From: Wenzhouxiangella sp.
Lineage (GTDB): Bacteria > Pseudomonadota > Gammaproteobacteria > Xanthomonadales > Wenzhouxiangellaceae
NCBI GenBank assembly: GCA_007121485.1
Contig: SKKM01000154.1
Coordinates: 1-7,243, forward strand
Reading direction: 5' to 3'
Length of the DNA: 7,243 nucleotides
Shown: positions 4,605 to 7,243 of the stretch, piece after piece
Layout of the letters: each line of letters opens with the position of its first letter
Position numbering within the stretch: position 1 is the first letter of the stretch
Notes under the pieces: model-generated
Seen by the model: the letters and a program-made list of their open reading frames with translations, nothing else
What the model was told of the DNA's origin: nothing
Databases searched by the model: none
Program-made: the position numbers and the translations under genes

Positions 4605-6471
4605 GGCTGCCCTCGAGGCGCCCCGCCCGCCGCTCGCCGTCACCGACCAGCCACTGCACCGGCATCGGCCCCGGTCGCTCGCCGGGTGCCCGTTTCGGCT
4701 GCGCGCCGCGCGGCGCGCCCACCGGCGGCGGCGCGCTGCGCTCGAACAGGGCCGGCTGACCCAGCTCCTGCGGCGTCAGCAGCAGCCCGGCAGCGCGCAG
4801 CGACAGACCCAGGCGGTCACTGCCCGAAACCCGGGCCATGAGCGGGGCCAACAGCAGGCCCAGCCAGACCGGGCTCATCCACCACAGGAATTGCGGCGTC
4901 AGCCAGGCCGCCAGCACCAGCCATGCCAGGCCCAGCAGCCCGATGAAGCCGGTGCCGGCCAGCGACTGGGCCAGGCTCAGGCCGCGCGCACCGCGCGGCG
5001 GCGAGGTCCAGGCAACGCTGGCCCCGGACAGGATTTCCACGGCAAAACGTGCGTGGAACATCATCATCACCGGCGCCAGCAGGACACCGGCCAGGGCCTC
5101 AAGCACGCCGCTGCACAGCAGGCGCACACGGCCGCCGAACTGACGCGGACGCTGGATCAGGGCCAGGCCCGAACCCAGCAGGCGCGGCCCGAACAGCAGC
5201 GCCAGCGTGGCCAGCAGCATGATCCAGCCCCAGGGTCCCATGCCTCCGGTGCCCTCGGCGCCCGCAGCGGGTGTGAGCAGCATGGTCGCGATCCCCAGCG
5301 CCAGCAGCCCCAGCCAGGCCAGCGAGGACAGGTAGGCGGCGGCGCCGAACAGAAAGTGCAGTCGACTTGCCGGCTTGAGCCCGGGCAGGCGGAGCAGGCG
5401 CAGGTGCTGCAGATTGCCCTGCATCCAGCGCCGGTCGCGCGCGGCATAGTCGAGCAGATTGGCCGGTACTTCCTCGTGGCTGGCCAGCGGCGCCGTCTCC
5501 AGGGCCACCTCCCAGCCGGCGCGCGCCAGCAGCGCGGCCTCGACGAAGTCATGGCTCATGATCTCGCCGCCCAGCGGCGGGCGGCCGGGCAGCTCGGGCA
5601 GGCCGCAGTGGGCCATGAAGGCGGAAACGCGGATCAGGGCGTTGTGGCCCCAGTAGTTGCCGGTCGGGCCCTGCCAGAAGGCCTGGCCAGTCGCCAGCAT
5701 GGGCGTATACAGGGCTGCGGCAAACTGCATCAGGCGCGCGAACAGGCTGTGCTGGCCGGCCGGGATGGGAACGGTCTGGATCAGGCCGAGCCGCTCATCG
5801 AGCTGCATGCGCCCGAGCAGGCGCCGGATCGCCGCGCCGTCCATGCGGCTGTCGGCATCGAGCACCAGCATGTATTCATAGCGCCGTCCCCAGCGCCGGC
5901 AGAAGTCGGCCAGGTTGCCGGCCTTGCGGCCGCGATTGTCCGAACGATGCCGGTAGTGCAGCGGCAGGCGCGGCCCCAATTCGCGCTGCAGCCCGGCCAG
6001 CGCCGCCTGCTCGGCGGCCAGCAGGCCGGCATCACGGGTGTCGCTCAGGACGAAGATCTCGAAACCATCGGTCGAGCCGGCCTGCATCAGCGAGCGGGCC
6101 GTCGCCGCCAGGCCGTCGCGCACGGCGGTGGGGTCTTCGTTGTAGATCGGCATGACCAGTACCGTGCGGTGCGCCGCCAGGTCACGACCAGCCTGCTCGC
6201 CCAGGCCCTGTTTCTTCAGGCTGTAGGGATCGCGGCCGATCAGCAACAGGACAAAACCGATCACGGCATGCCAGAAGGACACCGCGATCCAGGTGAAGGT
6301 CAGGGCAAAGAACAGCGCCAGCGGCAGCCGCGCCAGCAGGCCCACGCCGGCCGAGGAAAGCGCCTGGAAAAGAGCGATGAGCCCCAGCAGCCCGGTCAGG
6401 ATGACCAGGGACAGGAACAGCCGGCGGCGGCGGTCAAAGTTGGCGATCGAGTTCATCCGGGTACCAGACAT
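4597..6471 (-). CDS. opgH: Glucans biosynthesis glucosyltransferase OpgH (MdoH), short form
   Basis: A 624-residue inner-membrane family 2 glycosyltransferase that polymerises UDP-glucose into the beta-1,2 backbone of osmoregulated periplasmic glucans and passes it across the membrane. Two hydrophobic regions (about 18-38 and 49-78) precede the cytoplasmic catalytic domain: MPIYNEDP (107-114), DADS (205-208), SHDFVEA (306-312) and RDRRWMQGNL (345-354, the R/QxxRW signature). About five further membrane segments follow (371-399, 412-435, 450-472, 505-524, 527-545), then a Pro/Arg/Gly-rich tail (571-624). E. coli OpgH is about 847 residues, and the difference is mainly its long cytoplasmic N-terminus; only some 17 residues precede the first membrane segment here. 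The ATG at 6471 has GGAGG upstream (9-nt spacing) and overlaps opgG by 38 bp. An in-frame ATG at 6456 lacks such a site. Confidence 0.96.
   Translation of the reverse strand: MSGTRMNSIANFDRRRRLFLSLVILTGLLGLIALFQALSSAGVGLLARLPLALFFALTFTWIAVSFWHAVIGFVLLLIGRDPYSLKKQGLGEQAGRDLAAHRTVLVMPIYNEDPTAVRDGLAATARSLMQAGSTDGFEIFVLSDTRDAGLLAAEQAALAGLQRELGPRLPLHYRHRSDNRGRKAGNLADFCRRWGRRYEYMLVLDADSRMDGAAIRRLLGRMQLDERLGLIQTVPIPAGQHSLFARLMQFAAALYTPMLATGQAFWQGPTGNYWGHNALIRVSAFMAHCGLPELPGRPPLGGEIMSHDFVEAALLARAGWEVALETAPLASHEEVPANLLDYAARDRRWMQGNLQHLRLLRLPGLKPASRLHFLFGAAAYLSSLAWLGLLALGIATMLLTPAAGAEGTGGMGPWGWIMLLATLALLFGPRLLGSGLALIQRPRQFGGRVRLLCSGVLEALAGVLLAPVMMMFHARFAVEILSGASVAWTSPPRGARGLSLAQSLAGTGFIGLLGLAWLVLAAWLTPQFLWWMSPVWLGLLLAPLMARVSGSDRLGLSLRAAGLLLTPQELGQPALFERSAPPPVGAPRGAQPKRAPGERPGPMPVQWLVGDGERRAGRLEGSRA
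4701..4718. repeat. 18-bp all-G/C perfect palindrome in the opgH 3' end
   Basis: GCGCGCCGCGCGGCGCGC reads the same on both strands. It falls in the codons for the GAPRGAQ part of the low-complexity OpgH tail. It could form a very stable hairpin in the opgH mRNA about 100 nt before the FkbM gene, or simply reflect GC-biased Ala/Pro/Arg/Gly codons. Confidence 0.4.
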
Positions 6472-7243
6472 AAGTCCAGACCTCCGACAGCAAACGCCCG
6501 TTGTCGTGCAGAAAAACGCGCAAATCCGACGGCGCGCCCTCGGCGTCCGGGGCCAGCGCGATCACGGCGCGCAATGCTTCGGCCCCGGGCATGCGCTCCA
6601 GCCTTGCCTCCAAAAGCTCACCGCCCCGAGCTTCCGCGCTGATCTCGATCGCCTCCGGGTCGCCCAGGCCGGGGCCCTGAAAGTCCACCACGAAGCGCCG
6701 CTGCTCGCGCTGGCGCCAGCTGTCCTGGCCGGGAATGCCGGCGCGACCGGTGTGGGTGGCCTGCACGCGCGCCAGATCGTGCAGAGATCCTGAACCGCTC
6801 ACGGTGCTCAGGCGATAGCGGAACTGACGCGACTCGCCGGCCCGGATGGGCCGCTCCGGCACCCAGAAGGCGACGATGTTGTCGTAGGTCTCATCGGGCG
6901 TCGGAATCTCGATCAGTTCCACCCGTCCGGCGCCCCAGTCACCGTCCAGCGGCTCGATCCACTTGCCCGGGCGCAGGTCGTAGCGTGCCTCCAGGTCGTG
7001 GAAATCGGCAAAATCCCGGCGCCGCTGCAGCAGGCCGAAGCCGGCCGGCTCGGCCTCGTCGTGGAAGCCGCTCAAGCGCACCTGCGCGCGGTTCGACAAC
7101 GGCCGCCACTGCGCCTCGCCGCGGCTGCTGAGCACCAGCAGGCCGTCGGAATCGTGCACGCGCGGGCGAAAATCATCAACCAGCGCCGGGCCGGTCTCGC
7201 CGTGGGTGAACATGCTGGTCAGCGCGCCGATGCCCGGGCGCAC
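6434..7243 (-). CDS. opgG: Glucans biosynthesis protein OpgG/OpgD family (MdoG), C-terminal part
   Basis: The frame is open to the window edge and the first visible codon is internal, so the N-terminus (signal peptide and roughly the first half) lies outside. The visible 269 residues match OpgG/OpgD, periplasmic beta-sandwich proteins of glucan synthesis now linked to glycoside hydrolase family GH186. Family motifs are FRPRVHDSDGL (25-35), GFGLLQRRRDFADF (68-81), RYDLRPGKWIEP (87-98) and IEIPTPDETYDNIVAFW (111-127), followed by a C-terminal immunoglobulin-like region. OpgD is a beta-1,2-glucanase and OpgG is needed for glucan release or size control. Position directly before opgH favours OpgG, but OpgD cannot be excluded from this part. 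The gene overlaps opgH by 38 bp, showing an opgGH operon as in E. coli. Confidence 0.93.
   Translation of the reverse strand: MRPGIGALTSMFTHGETGPALVDDFRPRVHDSDGLLVLSSRGEAQWRPLSNRAQVRLSGFHDEAEPAGFGLLQRRRDFADFHDLEARYDLRPGKWIEPLDGDWGAGRVELIEIPTPDETYDNIVAFWVPERPIRAGESRQFRYRLSTVSGSGSLHDLARVQATHTGRAGIPGQDSWRQREQRRFVVDFQGPGLGDPEAIEISAEARGGELLEARLERMPGAEALRAVIALAPDAEGAPSDLRVFLHDNGRLLSEVWTYVWYPDELDRQL

Noticed and set aside
4605..4643. Upstream GTG start of the FkbM gene
   Set aside because: No Shine-Dalgarno is visible and it needs a 47-bp overlap with opgH. The GTG at 4604 has GAGGG upstream and a short overlap.
4891..6642. A 583-codon open frame on the plus strand opposite opgH
   Set aside because: It lies wholly antisense to a gene with clear OpgH motifs, and its product is a low-complexity Gln/Arg/Ala/Gly-rich string. 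Long antisense frames are expected in GC-rich DNA.

Overview
The window is GC-rich, densely coded chromosomal DNA of proteobacterial character. It is most likely gammaproteobacterial, because the opgG-opgH pair and the short form of OpgH fit that group. I cannot name the genus. I see no RNA gene, mobile element or CRISPR array. Coding density is close to complete: the only real intergenic gap is about 96 bp (1838-1933), and neighbouring genes otherwise overlap or sit within about 15 bp.

Left part (1-3049). A 44-residue C-terminal fragment of an unidentified protein ends at 137. It overlaps, by GTGA, the start of a multi-pass membrane protein of the LPG_synthase_TM (UPF0104/AglD-like) family (134-1048). 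Convergent to it and overlapping its end is a stand-alone RibD-type reductase (1837-1034, minus strand). This diverges from a GTP cyclohydrolase II (1934-3049, plus strand) that has an intact catalytic C-terminal half and an N-terminal half in which I cannot find the active-site motif of DHBP synthase. The reductase and the cyclohydrolase share the 96-bp divergent promoter region.

Right part (7243-3039, all minus strand). This is a tight operon in the order opgG (5' end outside the window), opgH, an FkbM-family methyltransferase, and a creatininase-family amidohydrolase. OpgG and OpgH make osmoregulated periplasmic glucans; OpgH here is a short form without the long cytoplasmic N-terminus of E. 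coli OpgH. The last gene, creatininase, runs into the end of the GTP cyclohydrolase gene with an 11-bp convergent overlap.

Main point of interest. GTP cyclohydrolase II, a deaminase-free RibD reductase and a creatininase-family hydrolase together resemble the early steps of archaeal or fungal style riboflavin/deazaflavin pyrimidine synthesis (ring opening of GTP, deformylation by an ArfB-like creatininase homologue, reduction of the ribose). They sit beside a lipid/flippase-type membrane protein and a glucan operon, not among ordinary rib genes. This suggests a dedicated and possibly undescribed pyrimidine- or pteridine-derived metabolite pathway. The assignment rests on gene content and family knowledge, not on direct proof.
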